From positions 124,001 through 188,000 of the forward strand of contig NZ_JBDWXV010000001.1 of the NCBI RefSeq assembly GCF_039982735.1: a stretch of 64,000 nt of DNA, given 5' to 3'. Under the pieces are notes generated by a model. It was not told where the DNA came from. It searched no databases and was given only the letters and a program-made list of their open reading frames with translations. The DNA comes from Saccharospirillum sp039982735 (GTDB taxonomy: Bacteria > Pseudomonadota > Gammaproteobacteria > Pseudomonadales > Natronospirillaceae). The position numbers were made by a program, and so were the translations under genes. How positions within the stretch are numbered: the stretch's first letter is position 1; every line of letters begins with the position of its first letter. Shown here piece after piece: positions 48,955-58,873 of this stretch.

Positions 48955-51600
48955 CTAACGACCACCCCGGCTGCTCAGGGAGGGCTGCTCGGTCCATTTG
49001 AGAATCATGTTCTCCAGTTGTGTCAGTTTGATGGGCTTGAGCAACACGTCATTCATACCGGCTTCCAGGCAGTTGTTGATATCGCGCTGCGAGGTGTTGG
49101 CCGTAAAGGCGATAACCGGGTTGTTGAACTGGCGCTGTCGCAGTGTGCGAGTCGTCTCCAGGCCATCCATCACCGGCATCTGCATGTCCATCAACACCAT
49201 ATCGGGTTGCCGGTACAGTACGTGGCTTAAGCCTTCTTCCGCCGATTCAAACCCACTGGCGCTGACGCCCAGCCGGGTCAGCATCCCCAGTAGCACCTTG
49301 AGGTTCACCGGGTTGTCATCGATGGCAACTATGTAAAGCCGACGTAACATCAGGGGGTGTTCGGCGGTCGCTGGGGCTGTGGCTGCCTGACCCAGCAGTC
49401 GCCGGAAGGTGACCTGTGTGCACGGCAATAGTTCCAGGCTGACCGGTGGCGTCCACAGCGGCAGGTCAGTGGGTACCCGGCTGACCAGCCAATGGACCTT
49501 AGGGTGCTCGCTGAACCGATTCGAGAGCTCGGGGTCGGGTTGGTCAGCGACCAGTATCCAGTGCTCTGCATCCTCTGGTAAGGGTGCTGTCATTGCGGCA
49601 GAATGCGTGAGGCTGTGGTGCAGTGTGATGCCGAGTCGGCGCAGGCTGTTGCCGATCAGGTTTTTCAGGTCCACATCGTCACAGACCAGCCCCACCCGAA
49701 CGGGCAGTGTGGTTATCGGCTCGGGTTCACCCTGCATTGGCAAGGTAAACTGGAAGTCGCTGCCCAGTTCCGGCTGACTGAAGACCGTCAGTTTACCGCC
49801 CATCAGAGCCACCAGTTTGGACGCAATTTGCAAACCCAGGCCCGTCCCGCCGTATTTGCGTGCAATGGTTGCATCGGCCTGCGTAAAGGCTGAAAACACC
49901 GATTCGATTTTGTTCTGGGCAATACCTATGCCGGTGTCGGTGACATGGAAGGTCAGGGCATCTGCATCCGGCTGAGAAACCGATAGTTCAATCGAGCCCT
50001 GCTCGGTGAATTTGAACGCGTTGCTGAGCAGGTTTGCCAGGATCTGTTTCAACCGGTTGACATCACCGCTAACGCGACGAGGCACCTTGGGGTCTATATC
50101 GACCAGAAAACGGACCTTTTTCCGGTCGAACGCGTCTTTGTAGATGGTGCAGAGTTCATCCAGTGCTTCATCGAGGTCGAAGGGCTCTGCTACCAGTTCA
50201 AGCTGGTCGGCGTTCATTTTGGCCAGATCAAGAATGTCGTTGATCAGGAATACCAGAAAATTAGACGACGCATGGATGGCTTCGAGGTGACGGCTGGTTT
50301 CAGCAGGCATTTGTTGCTGACCCATTAATTCCACCGACCCCTGAATGGCGTTTAACGGGGTGCGCAATTCATGACTGACATTGGCCAGAAAGCGCTCTTT
50401 GGTGTTCAGGGCATCATTGGCTGCCTGCAGTGCTTCCTGTGTGGCCAGCAAGCCGGCCTCCTTTTCCTTGTAGACCAGTCCCACCTGGTGGCTGATTACC
50501 AGCGACAATAGAATAACTTCCATCGAGACGGCAAACATGCCCAGGTGTTCAAGAAATAAAGTATCGGCAACGGGCAAGCTGGACGCGCCAATGGAAATCA
50601 GGGCGGGAATCGCAAAGGCCGCGTTGGCAACCAGGTAATAGCGCGCGGTTCTGTTGCCCTGCAGCACGCGGGTAAGGCCTGCTGTGAAGCCATAAATGGC
50701 AAACAGACCCACGCCTATGCGGTCGATCTCCATCGACAGTTCCGGCCTAAGCAGTGCCACCACAAAACCCAAAACAAAGAGGATGATCAGGCCGCTGCCA
50801 ATGCGGTACAGCCATTGTGACGTGTTGGGTTTGATGTTCAGCAGCACCATCACAAAGGCGATGTAGGCGGTGTTTGAAATAAGAATGGGGAAGCTGGTCA
50901 GGTAGAACTGGTGAATGCTGAGCAAATCACTGAACACCAGTAAGGAGGCGCCGGTAAAAAAGAAATTGCCGGTAATAAACAGGGCGTACAATAAATCGGC
51001 CGCCCGGCTGCGGCTTGTTCCCAGTACAAAATAATAGATGCCCAGCGCCAGGAAAATACCCTGGCAAATAAGGGTCAGTGCGTTACCTACCTTGATGCTT
51101 TGCTGGTACTCGCCCTGTGTAAAGACCGTTGGCTGTGGTTGCGCCAGGTAGAAAGGGCTGTCCATTCGGGTAACGATTTGGTATTGGCCGGGTTCGAATA
51201 GCTGATCTCGACCATGGCGTAGAAAGTAGGGGTTGTCCTGCTCCGATTCGATACCGCCCACCATCCGGTTTATCAGCTCTCCGGTGGTACGATCAAAGAC
51301 CCAATGTTCAAAGTTGGCAATAACCGAGGAATTGCGAAAGTCGATAACCTGACGCGTCGTTTCATCAAAAGAGAGGTCAATCACATGCCAGTGATGACCG
51401 CCTTTTAGCGAAATGCCCGTTTGCGACACGATTTGTGGCTGGCTCTGCTGGCGCGATTGAATGGACGGAGACCAGTCTGATGGTTGCTGCATCCAATAGC
51501 TGTCGATCTCGACAATGTCGGCGTATGCCTGGCCGGGCCAGACCAGCATCAAACATGGCAGGCTGGCAAAAAGCAATCCACAGGCGAATCGATAAAGCAC
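48955..51600 (-). CDS. Hybrid sensor histidine kinase (7TMR-DISM type)
   Basis: 881 residues. Signal peptide (about 1-27), a periplasmic 7TMR-DISMED2-type beta domain (to about 170), seven membrane helices (about 185-390), HisKA with RFLANVSHELRTPLNAI (phospho-His near 418), an ATPase domain with LLSNAFKFTEQG, DTGIGI and GTGLGLQIA, and a receiver domain with LMDMQMPVMDG near residue 790. Such domains in related proteins are thought to sense carbohydrate-like or envelope ligands. A 120-residue stretch between ATPase and receiver looks like a decayed receiver (VRVGLVCDDVDLKNL). Start is GTG at 51600. Confidence 0.92.
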   Translation of the reverse strand: MLYRFACGLLFASLPCLMLVWPGQAYADIVEIDSYWMQQPSDWSPSIQSRQQSQPQIVSQTGISLKGGHHWHVIDLSFDETTRQVIDFRNSSVIANFEHWVFDRTTGELINRMVGGIESEQDNPYFLRHGRDQLFEPGQYQIVTRMDSPFYLAQPQPTVFTQGEYQQSIKVGNALTLICQGIFLALGIYYFVLGTSRSRAADLLYALFITGNFFFTGASLLVFSDLLSIHQFYLTSFPILISNTAYIAFVMVLLNIKPNTSQWLYRIGSGLIILFVLGFVVALLRPELSMEIDRIGVGLFAIYGFTAGLTRVLQGNRTARYYLVANAAFAIPALISIGASSLPVADTLFLEHLGMFAVSMEVILLSLVISHQVGLVYKEKEAGLLATQEALQAANDALNTKERFLANVSHELRTPLNAIQGSVELMGQQQMPAETSRHLEAIHASSNFLVFLINDILDLAKMNADQLELVAEPFDLDEALDELCTIYKDAFDRKKVRFLVDIDPKVPRRVSGDVNRLKQILANLLSNAFKFTEQGSIELSVSQPDADALTFHVTDTGIGIAQNKIESVFSAFTQADATIARKYGGTGLGLQIASKLVALMGGKLTVFSQPELGSDFQFTLPMQGEPEPITTLPVRVGLVCDDVDLKNLIGNSLRRLGITLHHSLTHSAAMTAPLPEDAEHWILVADQPDPELSNRFSEHPKVHWLVSRVPTDLPLWTPPVSLELLPCTQVTFRRLLGQAATAPATAEHPLMLRRLYIVAIDDNPVNLKVLLGMLTRLGVSASGFESAEEGLSHVLYRQPDMVLMDMQMPVMDGLETTRTLRQRQFNNPVIAFTANTSQRDINNCLEAGMNDVLLKPIKLTQLENMILKWTEQPSLSSRGGR

Positions 51601-51841
51601 AGTGCTCGGTTCCCTTGATCAGTCTTATCGTTGGCCCGGCGCCCGCAGGCGGTTTAGTCAGGGCTGTTTTGTATTGTTCTAAGGTCTATCATTCGCCTGT
51701 CAGGTCGATGAAGGTTGGCTGCCCGGTCTAGAGACCCGTGCTGCCTGTCACATTCATCGCAGGCTCTACCCTTGCTCCAAGAATAACTGATAGCATGAAT
51801 GGCTGCGACCAACAAATAGGAACAAATAAGAAAGTGACCGG

Positions 51842-52537
51842 ATGACCACCGACGTGCCCGAGAATCTGCCTGCTACACAGGCTGTGACTAATGGCTCTCC
51901 GTGCCCGTCATGCCCGCTGTGCCGTGCGCCCGATAGTCAGTGGTGGCACCGTCGCAAACATCGGGAATACTGGTGTTGCCCGGCGTGCCGGCTGGTGTTC
52001 GTTGGCGCGGACCAGCAGATATCACCGGCCGCTGAAAAGGCAGAATACGACAAACACCGGAACGACATCAGTGACTCCGGATATCGAACATTCCTGACCC
52101 GTCCCTGGCGCGCAGTGTGCGATAGGGTGCCCACCGGTTCCCGTGGTCTGGACTTCGGCTGCGGCCCTGGTCCGGCGCTAGCCAGCATGTTTGCAGAAGC
52201 GGGTTACCGTGTCGCCTTATACGATCTCTTCTATTACCCTGACAGTTCAGTTCTGACCGGTCATTATCACTTTATCTGTCTCACCGAGGTGATCGAGCAT
52301 CTCGCTAACCCAGCCGACGTATTGTCTGGCTTGTGGCGTCAATTGGAAGCGGGCGGCTGGTTGGTCATTCAAACGCAGAGGGTACGCGACCGCGAAGCCT
52401 TTGCGCATTGGCGCTATGTCGATGATCCGACTCACATCGCCTTTTATGCAGAGGCGACCTTTGCCTGGTTGGCTGAGTATTTGGGGGCACAGCACTGGGA
52501 GCTGGCTGATCGCGACGTTGTTGCGATTCAGAAGTGA
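51842..52537 (+). CDS. Class I SAM-dependent methyltransferase with zinc-ribbon N-terminus
   Basis: 231 residues. The N-terminal CPSCPLC and CCPAC (about 19-50) form a likely zinc ribbon. The SAM-binding motif is GLDFGCGPGPA (about 98-108), followed by ICLTEVIEHLANPADVL, typical of the UbiE/BioC-like group. Substrate unknown. Ribosome-binding site is weak. The gene stands alone between divergent and convergent neighbours. Confidence 0.82.
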   Translation: MTTDVPENLPATQAVTNGSPCPSCPLCRAPDSQWWHRRKHREYWCCPACRLVFVGADQQISPAAEKAEYDKHRNDISDSGYRTFLTRPWRAVCDRVPTGSRGLDFGCGPGPALASMFAEAGYRVALYDLFYYPDSSVLTGHYHFICLTEVIEHLANPADVLSGLWRQLEAGGWLVIQTQRVRDREAFAHWRYVDDPTHIAFYAEATFAWLAEYLGAQHWELADRDVVAIQK

Positions 52538-52632
52538 GGTGTGCTGTTTGCTTAAGCAACAGCGGATGTTAGTTGATAAACCAGTGCTTCATCCCCGGAA
52601 CCTATTGTCGCCCGCTGGTCTGGTGAACTCTC

Positions 52633-53646
52633 TTACGGGGTCTTTGCGTCCTCAAACAACGCAGTTTCATACCCAAATAACGCTGGTGCGCCGCCGGTAT
52701 GGATGAACAGAACCTTGTCGTTGGGCCTATAGGTACCGTTTTGGTAGCTATCGAACAGGCCGTGCATGGCTTTACCGGTGTAAACGGGATCCAGTAACAA
52801 GCCTTCTGTTTCCGCGGTGACCCGCACGGCGTGGATCATGCCTTCGGTCGCTATGCCATAGCCCGGGCCGACGTAGCGGCCGTCTGTTTGAATACGCTCG
52901 GCCAGAGTTGCATGGGACAGCCCCAGACGATCAAACACCGGTCGGGTCAGATTCAGTACCAGGTTGGCCTGGTCTTCGCTGGTACGGCTGACGCAGAAGC
53001 CCCGTACCTGAGCCGACAGATCAAAGAGGGCCGCGCCGGCGAGGAGTCCAGCCTGGGTGCCTGCACTGCCCGTTGCCAGAATAATGTGGTCAAACTCGGT
53101 GTCCTGCTGATACTGCCAGTCGGCAATTTCGCGGGCGCATTGAACGTAACCGAGGGCGCCGGTGGTATTGGAGCCGCCAACCGGTATGCAATAAGGGGTG
53201 TAACCTTCCCCGGCAAGCGCTGCAGCGCGCTGATGCATCAGTTCAATACCGTCCTGGCCCGGCTTGGCCAGGGTGAGGGTAGCGCCGAAAAGCCGGTTCA
53301 ACAGCACGTTACCGCTGTGTTGATACAGTGATTTCGGGGTGCCGGCTACTGGTTCCAGTATCAGCTCGCAGTTCAAGCCCAGCCGAGCCGCCGCAGCCGC
53401 AGTCTGGCGGGCATGGTTGCTTTGCAGGCCGCCAACCGTCAGCACGGTATCCGCCCCCGTTTCCAGAGCTTCAGCCAACAGATATTCCAGCTTGCGCGTT
53501 TTATTGCCGCCAAGCCCGAGCCCCGTGCAGTCGTCGCGTTTCACCCAAAGGTTCCGGGTGCCCAGTAACTCGCCCAGTCGGGGCAGGTGATCAATGGGGG
53601 TGGGGGCCTGTGCCAGGCTGATTTTTGGAATCTTGCTGAAAGCCAT
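52633..53646 (-). CDS. D-cysteine desulfhydrase / ACC deaminase family enzyme
   Basis: 337-residue PLP enzyme. The Schiff-base Lys lies in GLGGNKTRKLEY (about Lys49), and VGGLQSNHARQTAAAAARLG is the substrate-facing loop. Family members degrade D-cysteine to pyruvate, H2S and ammonia or act on 1-aminocyclopropane-1-carboxylate; overall likeness to DcyD is stronger. It is convergent with the methyltransferase and divergent from leuS. Confidence 0.82.
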   Translation of the reverse strand: MAFSKIPKISLAQAPTPIDHLPRLGELLGTRNLWVKRDDCTGLGLGGNKTRKLEYLLAEALETGADTVLTVGGLQSNHARQTAAAAARLGLNCELILEPVAGTPKSLYQHSGNVLLNRLFGATLTLAKPGQDGIELMHQRAAALAGEGYTPYCIPVGGSNTTGALGYVQCAREIADWQYQQDTEFDHIILATGSAGTQAGLLAGAALFDLSAQVRGFCVSRTSEDQANLVLNLTRPVFDRLGLSHATLAERIQTDGRYVGPGYGIATEGMIHAVRVTAETEGLLLDPVYTGKAMHGLFDSYQNGTYRPNDKVLFIHTGGAPALFGYETALFEDAKTP

Positions 53647-53985
53647 AATCCGTCCAGAGTGACTGTTGATGCACCCTGGTCACGAACGTGAACCTGCCGG
53701 GTGCGCGATCGACCTTGTTCTCCAGTGGCTATCGCTGGTCTGTGAAGCAAGGCGCTTAATAGGGCTACTGTTACCGATTTTGGCATCAAGGGCAAACGAA
53801 CCTGATGACAAGTGCACATTTCTGGTGAAAACAGAGCGGCCAGGGTGCGGAAATCCGGTCGAAAACCGGTCGCTGGTCGGGTATCCTAACGGTGCGAGCC
53901 GGGTCTGACGCCCGTCTGTGCAGAATTACTCCCTTTTATCATTCGTATTGTTCACTCACCAACCACCGCAAACAACAGGATTCCG
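53647..53985. other. Intergenic region before leuS
   Basis: 339 bp without a supported gene. It must hold the leuS promoter; TATCCT at 53882-53887 is a possible -10. A small hairpin CCGGT-CGAAA-ACCGG lies at 53856-53870. Nothing else stands out. Confidence 0.4.
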
Positions 53986-56565
53986 ATGGACGCGACCTAT
54001 ACCCCGGCCACCATTGAGCAGCAGGTGCAGGACACCTGGAACGAGAAGCAGGTCTTCAAAGCCCGGGTTGAACCCGGCAAAGAGAAATTCTACTGCCTAT
54101 CGATGCTACCTTACCCCAGTGGTCGCCTACACATGGGGCACGTTCGCAACTACACCATCGGTGATGTGATCAGCCGCTACCAGCGCATGCTCGGCAAGAA
54201 CGTCATGCAGCCAATGGGCTGGGATGCCTTCGGCATGCCCGCCGAGAACGCCGCCATTCAGAATGGTGTTGCTCCGGCCAAGTGGACCTTTGAGAACATC
54301 GACTACATGCGTAACCAGCTCAAGATGCTGGGCTTCGCCTATGACTGGGACCGGGAAGTCACCACCTGCACCCCCGAGTATTACCGCTGGGAGCAATGGT
54401 TCTTCACCCGCCTGGTGGAGAAGGGCCTGGCGTATAAGAAAACCTCGCCGGTAAATTGGTGCCCCGTCGATCAGACCGTGCTTGCCAATGAACAGGTGCA
54501 TGATGGCTGCTGCTGGCGCTGTGATACTCCGGTTGAACGCAAGGAGATGGATCAGTGGTTCATCAAGACCACAGCCTACGCCGAGGAATTGCTGGAAGAA
54601 CTCGATAACCTGCCGGGCTGGCCCGATGAAGTGAAGGCCATGCAGCGCAACTGGATCGGTCGTTCTCAGGGTGTCACGCTTAAGTTTGGCCTGAAAGGCA
54701 GTGACGAGACGCTCGAAGTCTATACCACCCGTCCGGATACGCTGATGGGCGTTACATACATGGCGGTGGCAGCCCAGCACCCGCTTGCGGCTGAAGCGGC
54801 CAAAACCAGCGACGAACTGGCGAGCTTTATTCTCGAATGCAAGAACATGACCACCAGCGAGGCCGATATGGCCACGATGGAGAAGAAAGGGTGCGATACG
54901 GGCTTGGTTGCGATCCACCCATTAACCGGCGAAGAAGTCCCCATCTGGTCGGCCAACTTCGTGTTGATGGATTACGGCAGCGGCGCCGTTATGGCGGTGC
55001 CCGGGCACGACCAGCGCGACTGGGAGTTTGCCAGCAAATACGGGTTGCAAAAAAAGCAGGTGGTCAAGCCCGAACCTGGCAGCGAAAGCCAGTGCGATCT
55101 GACTGAGGAGGCTTTTACTGAAAAAGGCGTTCTGGTCAATTCTGGTGACTACGACGGGCTTAATTTCACTGAGGCGTTCGAGCGCATCGCCGGCGACCTG
55201 GAAGCCCAGGGCAAAGGCAAGGTGACCGTGAATTTCCGCCTGCGTGACTGGGGTGTGAGCCGGCAACGCTACTGGGGCACGCCGGTACCCATGGTATACG
55301 TCGATGGCGAGGTCAAACCCTCGGAGACCTTTCCGGTCGAACTGCCATACGATGTCGTGTTCGACGGCGCCAACTCGCCGATCAAGAACAATCCAGAGTT
55401 CGAAAACACGACCTGGCAAGGCAAGCCCGCCAAGCGCGATACGGACACTTTCGATACCTTTATGGAGTCGAGCTGGTATTACGCCCGTTACTGCACACCG
55501 GAATACGATGGCGGCATGCTGGAGCCTGAAGAAGCCAATTACTGGCTGCCGGTCGACCAGTACATTGGCGGTATCGAGCACGCCACCATGCACCTTATGT
55601 ATTCGCGGTTCTTTCACAAAGCCATGCGCGATGAAGGCCTGGTGAACTCCAGCGAACCCTTCACCAACCTGCTGTGCCAGGGCATGGTGCTGGCGGATAC
55701 CTGGTATAAGGAAACCAGCAGCGGCCGGGTGTGGGTATCACCGACCGCAGTCGATGTTCAGCGTGACGAGAAAGGCAAGGTGCTGGGAGGCGTTGAAGCC
55801 TCGACTGGAGATGCCGTGGTGTACGCCGGCATGGCGAAAATGTCCAAGTCGAAAAACAACGGCAAAGACCCGCAGCAGGCAATTGAACAGTATGGTGCCG
55901 ATACGGTGCGTTTGTTCTCTATGTTCGCCGCACCGCCAGACCAAACCCTGGAGTGGACCGAGTCGGGCGTGCAGGGTGCCCAGAAGTTTTTGCAGCGGTT
56001 GTGGCGAGCAGTGCATGCCTTGCTCGAAGCCGGTGATTGCGACGCCTTGAGTGGCCAGGCGCTGAACGATGACCAGAAAGCCCTGCGCCGTAAAACGCAC
56101 GAGACCATCGTGGGTGTCACCAGCGACTTTGGTGAGCGCAAAACCTTCAATACCGCCATCGCCAAGGTGATGGAGCTGCTCAACAGCGTAAACCGTTTTG
56201 AAGCGCAGACGGCACTCGACCGCGCCGTTGTCCGGGAAGCGCTGGACACCGCTGTTCTGGTGCTTGCGCCCATCGCCCCGCACGTTACCCAGGTGTTGTG
56301 GCAGGCACTTGGACACGACGGCCTGGTCATCGATGCTGCCTGGCCGCAAGCGGATGAGTCGGCGCTGGTCAAAGACTCGTTGCTGTATGTGGTTCAGGTG
56401 AACGGCAAAGTGCGCAGCCGCATTGAAGTGCCTGCCAGTGCTGACAAGGCACTGATTGAAGGCACCGCTTTGGCGGATGAGAACGTCGTGCGCTTCACCG
56501 AAGGCGTGACAGTGCGCAAGGTCATTGTTGTACCCAACAAGCTGGTGAACATCGTTGCCAACTAA
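53986..56565 (+). CDS. leuS: Leucyl-tRNA synthetase
   Basis: 859 residues, usual bacterial length. Class I synthetase: PYPSGRLHMGHVRN carries the HIGH motif (about 47-51) and MAKMSKSKNNG the KMSKS loop (about 617). The CP1 editing insertion (about 225-415) includes TTRPDTLMGVTYMAV. The C-terminal domain ends VIVVPNKLVNIVAN. It is followed by lptE with an 11-bp overlap, the usual leuS-lptE-holA order in gammaproteobacteria. Confidence 0.98.
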   Translation: MDATYTPATIEQQVQDTWNEKQVFKARVEPGKEKFYCLSMLPYPSGRLHMGHVRNYTIGDVISRYQRMLGKNVMQPMGWDAFGMPAENAAIQNGVAPAKWTFENIDYMRNQLKMLGFAYDWDREVTTCTPEYYRWEQWFFTRLVEKGLAYKKTSPVNWCPVDQTVLANEQVHDGCCWRCDTPVERKEMDQWFIKTTAYAEELLEELDNLPGWPDEVKAMQRNWIGRSQGVTLKFGLKGSDETLEVYTTRPDTLMGVTYMAVAAQHPLAAEAAKTSDELASFILECKNMTTSEADMATMEKKGCDTGLVAIHPLTGEEVPIWSANFVLMDYGSGAVMAVPGHDQRDWEFASKYGLQKKQVVKPEPGSESQCDLTEEAFTEKGVLVNSGDYDGLNFTEAFERIAGDLEAQGKGKVTVNFRLRDWGVSRQRYWGTPVPMVYVDGEVKPSETFPVELPYDVVFDGANSPIKNNPEFENTTWQGKPAKRDTDTFDTFMESSWYYARYCTPEYDGGMLEPEEANYWLPVDQYIGGIEHATMHLMYSRFFHKAMRDEGLVNSSEPFTNLLCQGMVLADTWYKETSSGRVWVSPTAVDVQRDEKGKVLGGVEASTGDAVVYAGMAKMSKSKNNGKDPQQAIEQYGADTVRLFSMFAAPPDQTLEWTESGVQGAQKFLQRLWRAVHALLEAGDCDALSGQALNDDQKALRRKTHETIVGVTSDFGERKTFNTAIAKVMELLNSVNRFEAQTALDRAVVREALDTAVLVLAPIAPHVTQVLWQALGHDGLVIDAAWPQADESALVKDSLLYVVQVNGKVRSRIEVPASADKALIEGTALADENVVRFTEGVTVRKVIVVPNKLVNIVAN

Positions 56566-57058
56566 CGCTGGTATCTATCGAATCGGGCTGTGGCGCAGCC
56601 TGACCGTTGGCCTGTTGCTGAGCCTTCTGGTCGGCTGTGGCTACCAATTGAAAGGGCAGTTCCGGTTGGCGGAAGGTTTAAACCCTCTGGTCTGGCAATC
56701 CCAGACCGATGCCGACGAGCTGTACCAGACGCTGCGCGGTACCTTTGCCTTGTATGGTCTGGTGCTGCAAACCGGCCCGGCCGATACGTTATTACGACTG
56801 CACCGTGAAACTTATTCGGAAGTCAGCCTGGATGAAACCATCATCCTGACGCTTGAAATCGAGTGGAGCCTGGTCAACCAGTATGACCGGGCGGTCATTA
56901 GCCGGCGGATCAGCCGAGTCGAATCGCGCTTAACGGAAGACGATGATGAGGCGCGTGAACAACGCCGCCAGATTCTACGCAACCGGATTGCCCTGCTGGT
57001 TCTGGACCAACTGGAAGCCGTGACCGACGATGACCTGTTGCCGGAGGCCGATGAGTGA
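56555..57058 (+). CDS. lptE: LPS-assembly lipoprotein LptE
   Basis: 167-residue outer-membrane lipoprotein that plugs the LptD barrel during LPS export. Lipobox LLVGC (Cys about 27) is followed by GYQLKGQ, the usual LptE start. The frame opens at a TTG inside the leuS end; no ATG precedes the signal peptide, so TTG or a nearby alternative start is used. The stop overlaps the holA start. Confidence 0.9.
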   Translation: MPTNAGIYRIGLWRSLTVGLLLSLLVGCGYQLKGQFRLAEGLNPLVWQSQTDADELYQTLRGTFALYGLVLQTGPADTLLRLHRETYSEVSLDETIILTLEIEWSLVNQYDRAVISRRISRVESRLTEDDDEAREQRRQILRNRIALLVLDQLEAVTDDDLLPEADE

Positions 57059-58071
57059 AGCTCTCTCCCCAACAACTGGCCAAGCAGCTGACGCAACCTC
57101 TGCCGGCCATTATCTGGCTCAGTGGCGATGAACCCCTGCTGGTGCTTGAAGCCAGTGATCAGGTGCGAGCAGCAGCTCGCCATGTGGGTATTACCGAACG
57201 TCAGGTGTTTCATGCCGATGCCCAGTTCGACTGGAATCAGCTGTACGAAGCGAACCAGGCCATGTCACTGTTCGGCGACCGCCAATTGCTAGAACTGAGG
57301 CTGACCGCCAAACTTAACGACGCGGGCCGAAAAGCGCTGGTAGCCTACGCCGAGAACGCGAACCCGGATAATCTGTTGTTGGTGGTGTCCGACAAGATCG
57401 AAGCGGCGCAAAGCAAGGCGAAGTGGTTTGCCGGTGTTACCGACGCGGCCTGGTGGGTTCCCATCTGGCCGGTCGAGCGGCACCAGCTGCCGGCCTGGTT
57501 GCGGGCCCGTCTGCAACACCATGGTCTACAGATAGATGACGATGCGCTGGCGTTGTTGTCCGACCGGGTGGATGGCAATTTGCTGGCTGCTCGCCAGGAG
57601 ATCGACAAACTCTTACTGGTGAGCGACGGCACCTCACTGACTCTGGAGACCGTTATACAGGCGGTATCGGACAGCGCCCGATTCACCATTTTCGATCTGG
57701 CCGATGCCGTGCTCAGTGGGGATCTGGCTCGCAGCCAGCGAGTGTTGTCGGGTCTTTCGGCAGAGGGCATTGAACCGCCCATTGTGTTGTGGGTGCTGGC
57801 GCGCGAACTGCGGCATCTGGTGCAACTGGCCGAAGCCCAGGCCATGGGCCAACCGATGCCCGCTGTATTCAAACGATTGCGCATTTTCGATAAGCGACAG
57901 GGACCGTATCAGGTAGCCTTGCGGCGTGGCGATGCGGGCCTGTGGCAGCGGTGTCTGATTCTTTGCGGCGATATCGACGCGACCATCAAAGGGCGTGCCG
58001 CAGGTGACCCCTGGCACAAACTCAGCGCGCTGGTGTGTGAGATAGCGCAGCCCGGGGTGGTGCCGGTTTAA
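57055..58071 (+). CDS. holA: DNA polymerase III delta subunit
   Basis: 338 residues, normal length. Clamp-loader subunit that opens the beta sliding clamp. The start is GTG overlapping the lptE stop by 4 bp. Typical segments are IIWLSGDEPLLVLEASD at the N-terminus and GIEPPIVLWVLARELRHLVQLAEA in the C-terminal helical domain. It ends 35 bp from the convergent tonB. Confidence 0.96.
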   Translation: MKLSPQQLAKQLTQPLPAIIWLSGDEPLLVLEASDQVRAAARHVGITERQVFHADAQFDWNQLYEANQAMSLFGDRQLLELRLTAKLNDAGRKALVAYAENANPDNLLLVVSDKIEAAQSKAKWFAGVTDAAWWVPIWPVERHQLPAWLRARLQHHGLQIDDDALALLSDRVDGNLLAARQEIDKLLLVSDGTSLTLETVIQAVSDSARFTIFDLADAVLSGDLARSQRVLSGLSAEGIEPPIVLWVLARELRHLVQLAEAQAMGQPMPAVFKRLRIFDKRQGPYQVALRRGDAGLWQRCLILCGDIDATIKGRAAGDPWHKLSALVCEIAQPGVVPV

Positions 58072-58106
58072 TTGTCTTTTGATTTGCAGTAGCTGAATGA
58101 AAACAG

Positions 58107-58856
58107 CTAGTCCAGCTGGAAGCCGATAGTCAGTTCCAGTTGACTGTTTGAATGCGCGCAACAATATCGACTGCTGGCACTGATGTCTGCCAATGCGGCC
58201 AGTGCTGCATCATCAAAGATTGATCGTTGTGCGGGTGTAAGAATCTCGACTGTAAAAGCTCCGTCGGATTGCATCTCGATCGTGACCTCTACGGAATCTT
58301 CCCAACCACGCCGACGTGCTACAGGTGGGTAGTGCAGGTGTTCAGCCAGCGACTGTTTTAACCAGACCTTTATGTCGCGTTGAAGCTGTTGAGTATCGAC
58401 ATTGTCAGTGGCCTGTTCTGACGCATTCGAATCAGTCGCAAGCGGTTTGCGATCATGGAGTGGAGCCCGGGAGTTGACTGCCGTTTCAATGGGCTTAACT
58501 TGTTCCTGTTCCTGTTCCTGTTCCTGTTCGGCCAGTGGATCAACCTGCGTAACCTGTTCTGGTTTTTCCACTGAAACTGGACTGACATCGGTCTCAAGGG
58601 GAGTGTGTGTTGCCGGGGTTATCGGATTTGGAGCTATCGGCTCACTGGGTATAGGCGGCTGTTTTTGTTCGATTTTCACCTGATCGGGTGTGCCAGGGGC
58701 ATTTTCGCCGTTGGCAAGCTGGGCAGTCTGCAAATCCAGTGAAATCGTGTTTTTTGTAATGGGCTCATAGGTGGGTGTCTGGCCAGGTAACCAGCTAATC
58801 AGTGCTGCATGAGCCATCACAGATAGGGTGATGGCTACTGGCCAGACGGGTCTCAT
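58107..58856 (-). CDS. TonB-like protein dedicated to btuB
   Basis: 249-residue TonB homologue. One N-terminal helix (about 6-24), a spacer rich in Pro, Gln and Glu with an exact EQEQEQEQEQ run (110-119), and a C-terminal domain with HYPPVARRRGWEDSVEVTIEM, the standard TonB fold opening. It lies 18 bp after btuB on the same strand, so both are under the cobalamin riboswitch and it probably serves B12 uptake specifically. Two Cys in tandem near residue 232 are unusual for TonB. Confidence 0.87.
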   Translation of the reverse strand: MRPVWPVAITLSVMAHAALISWLPGQTPTYEPITKNTISLDLQTAQLANGENAPGTPDQVKIEQKQPPIPSEPIAPNPITPATHTPLETDVSPVSVEKPEQVTQVDPLAEQEQEQEQEQVKPIETAVNSRAPLHDRKPLATDSNASEQATDNVDTQQLQRDIKVWLKQSLAEHLHYPPVARRRGWEDSVEVTIEMQSDGAFTVEILTPAQRSIFDDAALAALADISASSRYCCAHSNSQLELTIGFQLD

Positions 58857-58873
58857 GAGTCCTTCACAACCAC